Source: Aedes albopictus
Lineage: Eukaryota; Arthropoda; Insecta; Diptera; Culicidae
Direction of reading: 5' to 3'
Length of the DNA stretch: 64,000 nt
Assembly (NCBI RefSeq): GCF_035046485.1
Contig: NC_085138.1
Location: forward strand, 275,695,694 to 275,759,693
Part shown: positions 63,561-64,000 of the stretch, one piece after another
Numbering within the stretch: position 1 is the first letter of the stretch
Layout: every line of letters begins with the position of its first letter
Made by a program: the position numbers and the translations under genes
The notes under the pieces: model-generated
Told to the model about the DNA's origin: nothing
Databases searched by the model: none
Seen by the model: the letters and a program-made list of their open reading frames with translations, nothing else

Positions 63561-64000
63561 TTGCAGCCTTAAACAGTCCTACACTCTTAGAAAAAATCAT
63601 GTAAATTTAAGTTCACTTGGATGCACATAAAAGGAGCGGCCCGTTTGACACAAATTTACGTCGTATATTACAAATAAAGTCGAGCTAGCAATCGCTAGAG
63701 CCGAAACGAGAGATAAAACATATGCGAGTAAAATAATGAACCGGATTCGAACTCTGGTCCGCTGATTGAGAGGCACGTACCATACCTCTTGGCTGTATCA
63801 CCGAGTTGTGAGACAAACGATAAATGTAAAACTGTTTCTACCTATCCCGTCAGATGGGTTTGTTGACATCTTGTGCAACCAACTCAAACTTACATGATGG
63901 ATATAAAATTGAGTCAAATTTGCCATTCAGTCATGGAATGTTTACGTACGTTGATGGTTTACGTCACGTGTAAATTCCTAATTTTTTAAGAGACTGCTAC
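63561..64000. other. Terminal stretch with a SINE head, otherwise no gene seen
   Basis: Apart from the tRNA-like segment at 63727-63810, no feature was recognised before the window ends. GCACATAAAAGGAGCGGCCC at about 63626 is TATA-like but has no context. Confidence 0.4.
63727..63810 (-). mobile_element. tRNA-like SINE head
   Basis: The minus strand reads CTCACAACTCGGTGATACAG, CCAAGAGGTATGGTACGTGC and a B box AGTTCGAATCCGG. The acceptor stem does not close, so it is a SINE head or tRNA pseudogene and not a functional tRNA. Confidence 0.6.

Noticed and set aside
63731..63808. tRNA gene on the minus strand
   Set aside because: The B box is good but the ends do not form an acceptor stem. Called as a SINE head or tRNA pseudogene.
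1..64000. A new defence, toxin or multigene system
   Set aside because: No cluster of linked host genes exists in the window. Apart from one receptor and one weak exon candidate, everything coding belongs to retrotransposons.

Overview
The window looks like a piece of a large, repeat-rich mosquito genome, most likely Aedes (Ae. aegypti or a close relative). The basis is a Feilai-type tRNA-related SINE (full copy 8849-9133, fragments elsewhere), other tRNA-headed SINEs, R1-clade and RTE-clade non-LTR retrotransposons, a BEL/Pao remnant, very many foldback MITEs, AT-rich spacers, and short GT-AG introns in the one clear host gene. There is no rRNA, CRISPR, operon or prokaryotic feature. A 23-base N gap lies at 35328-35350.

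Host genes. The only convincing host gene is a five-exon rhodopsin-like (class A) GPCR on the plus strand, 26666-28193, with a polyadenylation signal about 50 bases after the stop. I reconstructed the model by hand: 427 residues, four introns of 54-71 bases, all GT-AG and all phase-consistent. A weaker candidate is a single exon-like segment on the minus strand at 49009-49166. Nothing else that is open is convincing as host coding sequence.

Layout. 1-8480: TIR elements, a hAT-like foldback (4438-5082), a TTAA element and a pair of long inverted repeats. 8640-9133: two Feilai pieces. 9965-11625: a ~145-base tandem array packed with AAGATGGCGG. 11645-14204: two pogo/Tigger-like MITEs and two TA elements. 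15773-21022: a dense nest of MITEs inside MITEs, SINE tails and an RTE fragment. 21376-23298: a truncated R1 copy with 14-base target-site duplications. 24291-26294: foldbacks upstream of the GPCR. 29274-30130: repeats, including a degenerate tandem array. 30304-35409: R1 sequence, including a copy with both ORFs but without its RT core and carrying a hAT-like insertion. 35526-43913: paired repeats, TA elements and SINEs. 44090-47868: RTE pieces, one split by a MITE. 50443-52260: an RTE insertion with an intact 591-residue ORF. 52364-57095: MITEs and SINEs. 57096-59049: low-copy sequence with no recognisable repeat. 59321-61560: a TTAA element and a two-level nested TA element. 61655-63810: SINEs and BEL/Pao remnants.

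How it fits together. This is a transposon palimpsest rather than a gene system. Its main value is that many insertions can be read exactly: target duplications and uninterrupted sister copies in the same window show which element landed in which. I found no evidence for a novel multigene system. The most unusual items are the AAGATGGCGG array, the long near-perfect hairpins, the receptor with altered activation motifs, and the orphan exon candidate.
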